Assembly: GCA_947561585.1 (NCBI GenBank)
Contig: CANNZV010002559.1
Coordinates: 29,233-93,232 of the forward strand
Source: Caprella mutica
Lineage: Eukaryota > Arthropoda > Malacostraca > Amphipoda > Caprellidae
DNA: 64,000 nt
Direction of reading: 5' to 3'
In this document: piece by piece, positions 44,701-56,504 of the stretch
Position numbering within the stretch: the stretch's first letter is position 1
How the letters are laid out: each line of letters opens with the position of its first letter
Notes under the pieces: generated by a model
The model's input: the letters and a program-made list of their open reading frames with translations, nothing else
Told to the model about the DNA's origin: nothing
Database searches by the model: none
Program-made: the position numbers and the translations under genes

Positions 44701-46511
44701 GGAGTGGAGTCTGTAGAGTTTTACAAATCTGTTGACAGATGACAACCGTAGACGCCCGAAGTACATTTGTGAAGGTCTCGCTAAAAAAAGATAGTTGCTA
44801 GAAAATTCAAGGAATACAGATAACATTTTAAAAGTTAAATTGAAAGATTATGATGCTTTGAAGTAGCTGATTTATGCAAATTTAATAGCATTCAAAATAA
44901 GACCTACTGATACAGATATTTTTTCCAATTCATCGACTAAAGAGGACAAAAAACGCATACCTGATTATTGTAAATTATAATTCGGACTCATAAATTTGAT
45001 CAAAGTTGATATTAAAAGTAGTGATAGTTAATATTTACCTAGAGTGTCCAATGTTTCCTATGTCAGTGCCAGTCACATCCACAGTAGAGAGGAGCTCTGG
45101 AAAATGTCTGGCAGCAGTATTAGTGTTCACCAGACATATTGAGAGTGAAACTATATTTTTAACAACTTTCAGCCGTCTCTTTTCTTTTTTAATAAATTCC
45201 AAGCTGAATTCTACAGCAGATTTGTGGATAAGAGAGTCATGGTGAGTAATTACACTTGTTTTGAAATTAATCCAAATTTTTTTGTCTGAATCTGAATTAG
45301 AATATCCTTGAGAATATATTTGATATTTGTCATCAGAAATAGAGTACCCAGATGCAAATGATGAACCTAGTGAAGTTTTGATATGTTTACCAATTTTTGT
45401 GGAATTTTTCAAATGTTGGTTACAATGATTACAAGTTATGAAATGCAATGGGGGTTTACTTTCATCACTACTAATTGAAAGAGAAACTGAATCTGTATTG
45501 ATTAGTTCAAATTCTTTAATTTTAGTGACATTTTTTAGGTAATCCATCACTATTGGATTATTCCCATAGTTTGCAGTGAGGGTCATTGGACAATGGTGTG
45601 TCTCGGTGAATTCTGACTGGTTATTGTTCAATTTCTCCAGAATTTTTTTAAGCATTGAATTATTTTCTCTTATAATTTGATTGGGAGGTTGTTCATCTTT
45701 TGGATCTAAAAAGGAGTCCATTGAAGTTTGGAGAGAAGGAATATTACTCGATTCCTTACATAAAGTAGCTGATGTTTGGTTTTCTATTCTTTCAACAACT
45801 TCGATAGTGTCTTCACACACTGTATTTTCCTCTATTGGACTAGGTACAGATTCATATTCCATGGTACTGGCAGTGTCAGTCAGATCTGTATTGGGATCAG
45901 AAGGATCTGCTGCATCTGTTTCTACTGGTTCAACATTATCTGGAGCTTTCTCTGCTTGGGGTAATTTCCTTTTCTTTGTAGAAGGTTCAGAACTTGAACT
46001 GAGCAAACCACTGGAAATCAGAGCCTCTTTAACTTTCATGCTGTCAATTGGATATACATTTCTGGCTACCTCTTCTATAGACACTGAAGAGTTTTTGTGA
46101 TTTCTCTGGAGATGTCTTTTAATAGTAGATGTATATCTATCGCACATTTTAAAATTCTTTATACCATTGTTTATGCACAGGAGACAAGCGGTTTCACTAC
46201 GAGATTTTTTCTTTCCTGTGGAAGCTCCAGAACCAGAAGTCTCCTAAACAGACTCTTGCTTCTTTGAAGATTGAAGCTTCAGAAGCCAATCTGTTAAAAT
46301 TATATTTTCTTAATATTTGGTGAAATTTACCTATAGTCATCCTACTTATAAACCGTAAGTCCAAAAGAGGAATTATCTGGAAAATATTTTCAACTTTACT
46401 GAAACAATCTTATGGCATGAATTCATCATAAAACTTATTTAAATCTATTCATTACTTACTATTGTTACTTGTAGACTTTTTAGTGGCTGCTTTAGAAGTT
46501 GAAGATTCCAT
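41796..46511 (-). pseudogene. BED-finger hAT-transposase-like gene, 7 exons, 3 stops
   Basis: Exons (minus strand): 46460-46511, 45039-46290, 44371-44780, 43976-44288, 43401-43530, 43042-43258, 41796-42880. Every junction has GT-AG and keeps phase, giving 3459 nt or 1152 codons plus stop. Near the N-terminus ACLLC and HLQRNH form a BED-type zinc finger, followed by a Ser/Thr/acidic linker. The middle part has HFWITVDKATPS, then GISVDGQY and WDPAHLLNCAVIDI, resembling the RNase-H-like core of hAT transposases and domesticated relatives such as the KIAA1586/C17orf113 type; that specific name is tentative. Lys/Arg-rich KKHRSNIFYDKRGRASRKYK lies near the C-terminus. In-frame stops are TAG (46244-46246), TGA (44504-44506) and TAG (42186-42188), with no frameshift. 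It is probably a young unprocessed pseudogene; recoding or assembly error are alternatives. No terminal inverted repeats were found. Confidence 0.7.
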
Positions 46512-47886
46512 TGTTCCGTTTAAAAGAAACTGAAAAATAAATAATTAAATTAACATTAGCAAAAACAATATGTAACTACTTGGTTTAAAGCTTCCCATCA
46601 AAACTGATTGCTTGTAAATTAAAGTAGTATCCATTTTATATCTAATTACAACTCTTTAATATTAGTCAAAGCAGTTATTGCATACTTCAATAAACATCAG
46701 ACTCTCTGATATTCTAGTTTTAATTAATAGTAGATTCAGTTTTGCATGAAAAATCTCAAAATTTAGTAAATTTTAATGTCAACATAGGGAATAATTTGAG
46801 ATTAGTCTGAGATTCTCATATTTATTAAATAGATTTCAGATTTCTTTTATTTCATGAAGTTCTATTTCTTCTACAGATAGATAGGTTTACTGATAGTTCC
46901 TTAGGGACTCAAATTTCTTAACCTTCATTTTTATTACTCAGAAAGCTATTAAAGGAACAGTACAATAATTTTTTTTTTCATATTATCATTGAACGATTGC
47001 ATAGTAGGAATAAAGTAGTATTTCAGATTATTACGGTTGAAAATATCTAATTAGGAAGAAAAATCAAATTATGTATTATCGGGTTAATGTAAGACATGAG
47101 AGTAGAAGGCATCACCATCTACAAAACTACAAATGTATACAAGAATGAACCAATAAAAAGCAGAGGTTGCTGCATTGCAAATAATTTGCAAATTGCAATT
47201 GTGTAAAAATTAAAAACTGAAAAAAAAACCTAGCTCAAGAATAAAAAATGTGAGGCAATTCCTTGACGGCTTGATCCTTTTCAAATGGAGCTGAATTTCT
47301 CTCCAAAGTAACATTGTAGCATAGAGATGAGAAAAAATTAGATATTTATCTCTAATTGCTATTTAAAAGTTCAAATTTACAATCACAAACTCGCCAATAT
47401 ATTGTCATTTGCTGAGTATGGACATACTTTATTACCTGGTTAAATATTATCAATATGGAACCAAGTAAAATAGTATGGCTCATAAACTCTCCATTTGTCT
47501 CTCCAACAGCTACTGTATTTCTTTCCAAAATTATAAAATTAATTGAAATTATCATAAATTCTCTCCAAAATAACCAGACTGGCAACTGGGAAACTGTTCC
47601 CCATGAAATTTTCTATTTTGGCTTCTGTTCTCAGTAAAAATTCATTAACATGTAGCTAAATATAGGACAAAAATAACAATTGTACACACAAAAAATGTTA
47701 ATGTCCCATATTCATTCAGCAGACTGCCAACTGGCAAAGTAACATTGTAGCATAGGAGAAAAATAGAAATTTCTCACAATCTCACCATTTGCAATTGATC
47801 CATTCCATTGAAGGGCTCAAAATAAGTTAATACCTGTCACAACTCACAAACTCGCAGTCTTCATTACAATGGCGAGTTTGGACATG
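46512..47886. other. Upstream flank of hAT-like gene, AT-rich
   Basis: This should hold the promoter or 5' UTR of the minus-strand gene; no core element is evident. At 46940-47030 a stretch (AAAGGAACAGTA, AACGATTGCATAGTAGGAATAAAG) matches the left end of the MITE at 61208-61739. Repeated AACTCGCCA/AACTCGCAG and GTAACATTGTAGCATAG phrases (47310-47325, 47390, 47740-47755, 47847-47875) suggest further word-repeat DNA. Frames at 47352-47637 on both strands look incidental. Confidence 0.45.
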
Positions 47887-48108
47887 CCATGTTTCAGAGG
47901 CTGGAAAATTAAGCCAATTTTTGAGCCAAAATATTAAAAAAATCTGAGCCAAGCCAATTTGGCTCATATTTTGAAGATTTCAAGCCAAAATTAACATGGG
48001 AACACAGGAATTAATTCAATATTTAAAGCCAATTAGACATATCTGAGTTTTGACCATTTGAAATCTAAGCCAATTAATCGGCTTTAACTGACATACTCTG
48101 TAACATGG
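47887..48108. mobile_element. Foldback MITE, AAGCCAATT words, copy 2
   Basis: Starts CCATGTTTCAGAGG and ends CTCTGTAACATGG. It is about 85-90 percent similar to 28868-29067 over most of its length by eye. Flanks TGGACATG and TGGACACT share six of eight bases. Confidence 0.75.
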
Positions 48109-51100
48109 TGGACACTGGACATGCTCTATTACTTGGCTGAAATTGGCAATTTGGATTTTAATCATTATAAAGTTTTAAAAATTAAAATGTAACACTGTCC
48201 ATATTTCACTTTGAATCAAATCTATGATGATTTCAATCATTTCATTAACAAACCTACCAACTACCAAGGAAGCAAGGATCATTGAAGGATGAATGGATGA
48301 TATAAAATATATATTAATTCAAAATATGAAACAAAGCCCAATCACTGGCAAATGTCAAATGACAATCAGACACAGACATAGGTTACAGGTATCTGAATTT
48401 CCAGCTTTGAGCTTTTGAAATTAAAATGAATGCAAATTAATTGTAATTGGCTTTAACTGATATCTAAATATGTAACATGTAAAACATTAACAGTAAAATT
48501 TAAGCCAATTAATAGCTTTGGATTTAACAGACAATTTAAAGCATCATTAAACATGGTTAATTAAAAGTTAGAACCTAAAAACTCCTTGGTAATGTGGCAG
48601 CCATTGTAATTTGTATACCTACTTAAAATAGAATACCTTTACCAACTATAAAGATAGAAATAATGTTAGGTAGGTACATTTACATATTAAAAATAAAGTA
48701 ATAAACATTACGAAAAACGTCGAAAAGGCTAGTTTTTAATATTTTATAATTTTAAAAGAGAGCCATTACATTATACAATTTATACTAAAAATATCGGCCT
48801 AGTTAGCCAGTTAGGAAGCTGAGAAAACTGGAAATTTGGAATTCTCTAGATAGGTTAACATAGTTGGTTAACATAAACTTAGACCGTAGTACCTATAATA
48901 TTAGCGTAGATATTCACCTGCAAGGCTGCACTTAAGTAATGTATTTGATATTCACTGTATGCTTTAAATAAAGATTAAAGAACCATTCAATGCACGTATT
49001 ATTGGAACAAACTTCATACAAGTTAGATAAGTGAATTTAGAACGTAAATCGTAACATCGGCGCTATAAAAACAGAAGTAAACATTACAATGCGGCGTGAC
49101 GAGGCGCTTTGCCACTTTCAATCAAAAACAAATGACAAGCGATGATTCCATTGAATATAGGATTTAAAGGTATCGAGTACTTATACATGGTAAATAAAAT
49201 CGAAATTTATAATAAAGAAAATATAAGCTATCACTATCAAACTAATATGAAAATATGTTTATTTTAACTTAGTGTGGATACAATTAATAATCAAGTTATT
49301 TTTCTTTGTTGTCAAACGTATGTACATTACCTAGTACTTACATAGACATATAGTGACGAAAAGATATGGTAACATAGCATACTTATTCTTTTTCAAAATA
49401 GAGTACAGGGCTTGTTATAACTTATACGTTGACGTACACGGTACCCACTATAAATTGAAATTTTAACATAAGTTACATTGGGGTGATTTATAACTATACC
49501 TAGCCCTAGGCAGTAGGTAGGTACTTCATCAGTGCATACAATTTTCAAGTCATTTGCTGCAAAATTCACTTCCATCTCTAAGCCACTATCTTCGTTTTTT
49601 TTAGGGATACTCTAAATATCAAAAACCCTTGTCGAAATAATTTTCGAAATCAATCATATTATTCATATAATTGCGCTTCAATTAATATACAGTTAAAATA
49701 CACTGTACACCTGATTAATTTCATTCAACGATTCGTCATTAATCATTCTATATCTTTTAGAACTATGTACCAATTTACCAAATTGTAAATTTGATCACAA
49801 TTTTATTTTTCAAATATTCGAATATCATAAATAATTATTGACAGATATATATTTTTTTTAATACCAATATATCTTCTCAGTAAAAATAACTGCTTATCAA
49901 TAGTATTAATATTTATGTTGCTTTAGCCTTTTAAAAGTGCTCTTCCACGTTTAAATAAAAATAATGGAAATAAAAGATTATATAATTTATCTATGTAAAC
50001 CCGTGTGTATCATGGTTATATACTTGTCACATTAGAAATTATATTGTTTTTCCTATTTGATCGAAATTGTGGAACTGTCCGATAATATATAACTTAATTA
50101 TTAATTTCACGTAATGAATAAATGAATAATAAATATATACCTCAAATATATGAGTATTCTGTAATGTGATACAGCTTGCCATACTTATATAATTAATTTC
50201 TTATTATTCTTAAAGAATAGGACACTGGGCAGCAAATAGATAAACACATGAAGGAAATTAATGGGATAAATAATGAAACACTGTCTCCATATATTATAAA
50301 TTCAACAAAAAAAATATAAATTAACGTAAGTTTCAAAAATGTAAATCTAAATGGAGCTTTTTCATTTCATATATTTCAAGAAATAATAAAAAACGTAATT
50401 AAAATAACATAATTTATTGGTAAAAAGTTTAACTAAATAAAATGATAGGCCTATATGATAGATCATGAAAATGCAACTTCACAGATTTTTCATTTAATTG
50501 TAACGAAATACTTAAATACAGGTTGCCATAATAATTAGATAGGCTTCCACTACTGCAATCACCTTTTCCAGTTGTATCTCTGCTCCTTCAGTCGTAATCG
50601 CCTGCTCCATTATATTGAGAGAGTCTCCTAGCTAGTCTCTGGGCAATAACCCATGTTGCTTCTTTCAGAGTTGAAAGTCACCTCCAGTATTGCTAAAGCT
50701 TACCACAGTCTTTTTACGTTTTCTTTTTCGTCGTTAGTACATTATTAATTAAAAGGGTATTATAAATACCCTTTAATTCAGACGTAACTGTTCGTATTAA
50801 ATTATAATGTGAACTGTATGAAACATTCATTTTATGAAACATTCATTTGAAGCAAACATTATACGTATATATGATACCTTCTTACCCGTAAACTAATTTC
50901 TCTCGCTTCAGTGAGGAACTTCAACATAAATGTAAGAAGATGTTACCATAATAACTGAAGAATGCATTATATTATCCACCCTACAGATGGACTGACCATA
51001 TTGGTTGTTGGGATAACATATATCGAAAAGTGGTAATTTATAAAAGATACATATGTTTCAATTGGAATGTGTTCTTCTACATGTATGTTTATAAACTCTT

Positions 51101-52200
51101 TCACGCTCTATAAAAATGAAGTTTGTAAAATTGTAGAATGTATAGAATGATAGAATCTGTTGATGAACAGCATAATGAAACACATTTTCGATTTCTTGAT
51201 ATATATTTATATTATATATTCAAGTAAAAGTTATTAAATCTTCTTTGGTAGTCTTCTTATCTGAATCTGTTGTATTTTTTAAACATAGTTATCCCAATGA
51301 ATGATCCTGATTTGAAAACATACGTTTTTCACTGGTGTACGTTTTTACAGGTAAATGATCTTTGAAAAAGAACTTAATTATTGAAGCTTCCAGGCATAAT
51401 GGAATAACGAAACATCCCGGTTGGGTTATCCAACAGCTTTAGCATTTAATTGATCTTGTCCAGGGTCATCAGAACTGAAAAGAAGAACTCACATTTTTAA
51501 TCATTAAACCGAGATATATATAAATCCTAAATTGCAAGTAAGCCAAAGCTTCTAGATATTTAACGCTTCACTCACTTTGGAAGACACTACTCTTCAATTA
51601 ATAGAAGCTACCATTTGTTTAGCTTGTAAGTAATATGTACGTCCTAACAGGAAAAATCTTTGTCAGAAGTTTTTATCCAATGCAGATTTCATAACTCTGA
51701 ATCCTATTAATTTATACAAGAGAACTGTGTTGTACCCTTAACAAAATATCTGCTTATAGAATTAAAAACCAATTGATATAAAATTTTCATCACGATAAAT
51801 GCATACTGTTTTATGAAACGTACATTATGTAATTGCCTCTTAAATCAAGCTAACTTGAGAAATACGTTTGTACTTCGGTCGTCCAATCAACCTAACTACA
51901 CATAAGTATGCAGTATAAAACAAGTTAACTCATGTGTATTGAGTTTTAATAAGCCGCGGCTCGTCAATGGCAATAAGAACAACTTAAAACTACTACGTAG
52001 TTCACTACTTACTACGTTCACAGTTTATTTAATAAATGACAATTTTAAAATTAACATATAAATAATAATTTTCAATATGTTATAGAATAAAGACGATTTG
52101 AGTTAAGATTCAAATGTACTTTTATAAAAACACTTGATTGCAACACTAATTGACGCACTATCCGATGTGATTTTGTTTGAGCTTACAGAGCCAAGTACCA
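48109..52200. other. AT-rich intergenic, no gene supported
   Basis: No frame above 60 codons has coding character. A small palindrome AATTAAAAGGGTAT/ATACCCTTTAATT lies at 50747-50777. A slightly richer segment at 50540-50720 is discussed among rejected items. Otherwise nothing is seen. Confidence 0.6.
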
Positions 52201-52244
52201 AGGTAGTTTTGTTTCAGCTTACTAAGATACGGTTTTGTTTCAGC

Positions 52245-52452
52245 TATGGTCGCCGAAGTTTGGAGTTCAGTTATTTGAGAATTGTCGCCAGTTGCGTGGT
52301 GGCGAGTTTTTCGAGCTTTAAAAGTCGCCAGAGTCTCTATTATATCAAATTTTGGCTCTCCAAAGTCGCCAGAGAAGATATTATATCAAATTTTGGCTCT
52401 CCAAAGTCGCCAATATACTGGCGACTTTGGCCCTACTTTGAAACATGCCCCC
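52245..52452. repeat. TCGCCAG-word repeat with foldback end
   Basis: GTCGCCAG recurs at 52285, 52325, 52369 and as AGTCGCCAATATACTGGCGACT, an inverse pair, at 52405-52426. The direct unit AAATTTTGGCTCTCCAAAGTCGCCA appears twice, about 49-51 bp apart. It ends with CCTACTTTGAAACATGCCCC, like the CCCATATTTCAAAG termini at 30535 and 31599. The 140-codon plus frame here is repeat-derived. Confidence 0.6.
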
Positions 52453-53668
52453 CCCCCCTAATAAGGGGTCCAAAAGGGAAGGGGGAGGGTCAAAAATCAT
52501 GTTGTTTTTTTACATTTCAAAAGTACAGATGCACAGATACCTTCGGTATCGGGTAAAATATCAGCAAGTATCGGTATTTTTAAGAGCATCTGTTAATTTA
52601 AATCGGATCCCAAAAAATAAATTAAATAATACCGATACCAATTACTTTTCCAAGTTACGATATAGCATATGAAGGTCTTATTTTTCATCTGTACATTAGT
52701 AGCATATACCTATGTTGATCCGATATACGATTGGGAGATAACTATAAAGATACAATTTAAATAATCTCGATCGTAAATTAGGTAGTCTCTCTATTCATTT
52801 ATAGTTTCATTGAATACTTATATCATTTCAATAAAAAATTCATTACCCAACTCAAATACCTATTCTTATATAACTTTCCTTTCACTATAAAAAGAGTAAG
52901 TTTATAAATATTTCATTTATATAGGTTAATAGTTGATACATTTCTACATATCAATTTTTGTGTGAGTTTAATATTTACCTTGATTATATTAATATCTTTA
53001 ACATTTTCTTCAATTATAACACTGTACCTTATTGTTACAGGTCAACCTTAAAGGTCCCCTCCACTAAATTTTTTTATTTCTCTATTCATTAGAACTAAGG
53101 TTACTGATTATAAAACTGCAAACCATTTCAAATTTGGTTCTATAGTTTTATTATATGTAATTTAAAATTTGTTTCCATTCTTTCTACTACACCTCTGAAT
53201 TTCAAGCAAAGAAAAAGTCCCCATGTTCGATAGGTTAACTAATTCCGACAAATTCAAAACAACAACAAAGCTGATTCCAAGATCCATTTAAAGAATCCAA
53301 GTACCAAAATATGTATTTGTTACTAATATTTTTCATATATAACATTTTTCCTATCTAGAGATTCATTTCAAAACACTGTATTTGAATAGGTATGTACTAT
53401 GTATATATGAACGAACATACATACTCAATTATAAAATTCTCATCTTTTGAAATTTATAAAAAAATTGTAAAACATTGCAAATTACCTTTTTTCGAAAACC
53501 AAAGCCAAAAAGTTACAGGAATGAAATAGGTTTTCTAAGCGAAGTTACATATAGGATACTTTTCAAATTTCAGGAACACTCGGGTCACAAATAAATAAAA
53601 AATTTTGAAAACCGAGTTGCACAAATAACTATCTTTCTGGATGGTTGATTTACAGCTTTTAAACATTA
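52453..53668. other. AT-rich intergenic, no gene seen
   Basis: No coding or structural feature is supported. The phrase GATACCTTCGGTATCGGGTA..AGTATCGGTATTTT..ACCGATACCAATTA (52537-52645) is a loose run of the word GGTATCG/CGATACC, again in word-repeat style. Confidence 0.5.
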
Positions 53669-53801
53669 ATTTAAAATAAGTCAAGTTATATTTAAAATAA
53701 GTCAAGTTATATTTAAAATATGTCAAGTTATATTTAAAATAAGTAAAGTTATATTTAAAATAGTTTAACTTTAATTTAAAATAGTTCAAGTTTAATTTAA
53801 T
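53669..53801. repeat. 21-bp tandem repeat, about six units
   Basis: Unit TTTAAAATAAGTCAAGTTATA, with drift toward TTTAAAATAGTTCAAGTTTAA at the right end. The minus-strand frame across it (YFKYNLT repeats) is a by-product. Confidence 0.85.
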
Positions 53802-53941
53802 GAAATTGAAGTTCAATAAAAAAATTAAATTCCATTGGCCCTAGATATCACACATAGGAAGCTCTGCACTAATACCATTATATTAGTAATGGGAGGGTAT
53901 GAGATCATGAAAGTAGTGAAATAAGAGAAGAGAATTGAGCT

Positions 53942-54193
53942 GAGAGAAGTAAGCGAAATGAGAGAAGTGAGCGAAATGAGAGAAGTGAGCGAAATGAGAG
54001 AAGTGAGCGAAATGAGAGAGGTGAGTGAAATGAGAGAAGTGAGTGAAATGAGAAAAGTGAGTGAAATGAGAAAAGTGAGAGAAATGAGAAAAGTGAGTGA
54101 AATGAGAGAAGTGAGTGAAATGAGAGAAGTGAGTGAAATGAGAGCAGTGAGTGAAATGAGAGAAGTGAGTGAAATGAGAGCAGTGAGTGAAAT
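53942..54193. repeat. 18-bp purine minisatellite, about 14 units
   Basis: Unit GAGAGAAGTGAGTGAAAT, with GAGCGAAAT units at the left, AGAAAAGTGAG in the middle and GAGAGCAGTGAG at the right. It reads MREVSE on the plus strand. All-purine-rich strand bias and absence of flanking coding context argue against a gene. Confidence 0.9.
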
Positions 54194-54666
54194 TAATAAT
54201 TATAACAATAATAATTTTTTTTGAACCCTGTACATCTATTAGCTACATCTAATTATGAGAAATATAAATGGTAATTTTATTACAGGATTGAGAATCCCCG
54301 AGGACATCAGGCCCTGAACCAATGATAATAGCTTGTACAAGAAATCTATTATCATAAGTTCTTAAGGTAGATTGGTGGTATATTTAATACAATGATGTTT
54401 GTTATGTTTTGATGTATCAAAAATATTCAAAAAAATTAGTTGCTAAATACAGAACTAATCCATTTGCATTTATCTAATCTCAAAGAGTATATTTATCACG
54501 TTGTCCTTATACAAAACTTACTAGAATCTGAAAACAAACTGATAAGAATGAAAAAATCGATAGCTAAGTAGCTAGCTTTCATTTCATTTTTAACCTGTCA
54601 TGAATATCTACCAAAATCAAAATGTAAAGCAAAGAAAAAAAGTTAATATGACAGTATGCTTCATAT

Positions 54667-54692
54667 CTCTCTCTCTCTCTCTCTCTCTCTAG
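54667..54692. repeat. (CT)n microsatellite
   Basis: About thirteen CT dinucleotides run without interruption. Confidence 0.9.
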
Positions 54693-54911
54693 ATGATGCG
54701 GGGACATGGTATTTGGTAGACCAAATTATTGCTTTTTTTAAATAATTTTTTTCTCCGAATCTATTGATTATACAAACTTCTAGGTAATCTTAAACGCTTC
54801 GTAGGGCTTTAGAACACTCGAAAATAATAATAACATTATTCAGATCGTTAACAATTTTGCGTAATTCGGTTTTTCATTTCAAATTGTCGACTATATGCCC
54901 TGTATTTCAAC

Positions 54912-55047
54912 ATGGCTTTTGACCAACTTCCAGTCGGATTTCAAATTTTTGGGAAAAAGTTTCGAGATCAGCGTTCGAAGACGCGTTGGATGAAAATCCC
55001 AACTCGCCTCTCTCTACTTATTTATTTGGTCAACGCAAAAAGTCAAG
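54912..55047 (+). CDS. Possible first exon of microexon gene (tentative)
   Basis: ATG at 54912 opens 45 codons (MAFDQLPVGF, then a basic stretch KKFRDQRSKTRWMK) and ends AGTCAAG before a GTAACC donor. The exon length leaves phase 1, exactly the phase needed to join the 30-nt microexon at 57048 (G + TT gives Val). That fit, the strand and the absence of other upstream candidates are the only support. The family is not recognised and the intron would be 2.0 kb. Confidence 0.25.
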
Positions 55048-55339
55048 GTAACCTTCTAGAATCAAACCTTGATAGTGAAACTGATTTGTGCATGCATGAG
55101 ATGCATAATTGTTTATCTCAAATCACTTTCTTGTTTATCATTGAAATTAATATTTTTTTTAACACGTGTAAGAACTCACTAATCCGCATCTTTTATTCCC
55201 ATACTATTTTCGAATTCCTCGACTGGCTTTCGTACACTAAGTCGATGCGCGTTTGACTTTGTAACTTCTTCAATAATTTTTTTTTGGAAATATGTTTTAA
55301 ATAAATAATGTTCATAAATCTTATCAAAATTTATTTTAT

Positions 55340-55960
55340 ACGTGCGTTTTTTTCGAAATTTTTCTTATTTCGAAAGATAAGAGATATTCAATTATTCGAA
55401 GGTCTGTAAATTTCGAATGTATCTTTTTTTTCGAACGGCATTATGTGCATTAAAATATTCCACTATTACACTACAATTCTATATAAAAGTTTTGAATTCG
55501 AATGGAGGTGGTCGAAACCACACCTATATTTGAAAACCATCTAATATTTCAAAAACCAGATTGAATTCTTGAAAACGGACAACAGATACTTAATCTACGT
55601 CCAAAAATCTATCCGAACATGGAATTTCAAAAAATTCGAACGATTCAAAAAGAAACTATGGACAGTTGAATATCTTCAGTTTCATGTCATTTCATTTAAC
55701 TAAAAAAAGTTTTTGAAACACAAATGTGAATATTATTACGAATTTCGAACAGATATCTGTTCAAAATGTATCAATTCTTACTAATTCGAGCATTCCGAAT
55801 CGAACTGTGTAGTCAGATTAGCGATTGAAGGTCGTTTTCGAAAAATGGAAATTTTAAAATACCATATATTTAATATTTTCAAAATGAGTCGTTTGAGATA
55901 ATTCAAACATGTCTATAGGCTATTTAGAATTTTCTGAATCCGATTCTGTACTTAAAATGA
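55340..55960. repeat. TTCGAA-word repeat region
   Basis: TTCGAA or one-mismatch variants (TTTCGAAATT, ATTCGAAGG, TTTCGAACAG, TTTTCGAAAAATGG) occur roughly every 20-40 nt across 600 bp, far above their frequency elsewhere in the window. It resembles the other word-repeat arms but lacks clear inverted termini. Confidence 0.5.
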
Positions 55961-56401
55961 TCATTTTCGGACTCTTAGACAGTTTTTATTTTAATTAATT
56001 CAAATAAATATCGACCTTGAAAAGCCGAGAGCCTAACTTTTTTAAAAATAAACTACCTAGTTTGTTCCTTTTGAAACCTTTTAAAGTGTAGTCTGTGATA
56101 TTAATGATTGTGTGGTATTATTTATCACTTAATTAGCTCAATTATACAAGCCAATTACCTATTTTCCTTTTAAATTCGAAGTAAATTCGTGCAAACTCCT
56201 AAGATTCCGTAATCCGTAATTTAGTAATTTTTGACAATAACAATGTAGGAAGTGAATGAGTGACTTGAGTGTTTCTTCGTGGTTTCTTCTAATAATTTGC
56301 TATAAATAACAGCCAGTGTAAATAATTGAGTAGCTAAAGTGTTTATACAAGCACTATAAGTGTTCCTACAAGCATTGTTAAGGTATGTGATAAGATTAAC
56401 A

Positions 56402-56477
56402 AGCATAGGAAGCGTAAAATGGAAAGAATTTAGGTACCTAGGTACCAAAATTATTTCAATTTTACGCTTCCTATGCT
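56402..56477. other. 76-nt hairpin with perfect 19-bp stem
   Basis: AGCATAGGAAGCGTAAAAT (56402-56420) pairs perfectly with 56459-56477. The stem continues imperfectly for about ten more positions, and the loop holds the self-complementary GGTACCTAGGTACC. Size and shape resemble a microRNA precursor, but a small foldback is equally possible. Confidence 0.45.
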
Positions 56478-56504
56478 CCGTCACAAGTTACGAACCAGAC
56501 TTTA

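Noticed and set aside
50540..50720. Minus-strand reading GGDF-L-KEATWVI reminiscent of an importin-alpha ARM repeat
   Set aside because: Only about a dozen residues agree, stops interrupt the frame and no other ARM repeats follow.
53958..54224. 88-codon frame of MREVSE repeats
   Set aside because: It is entirely an 18-bp purine minisatellite without splice signals or unique coding sequence around it.
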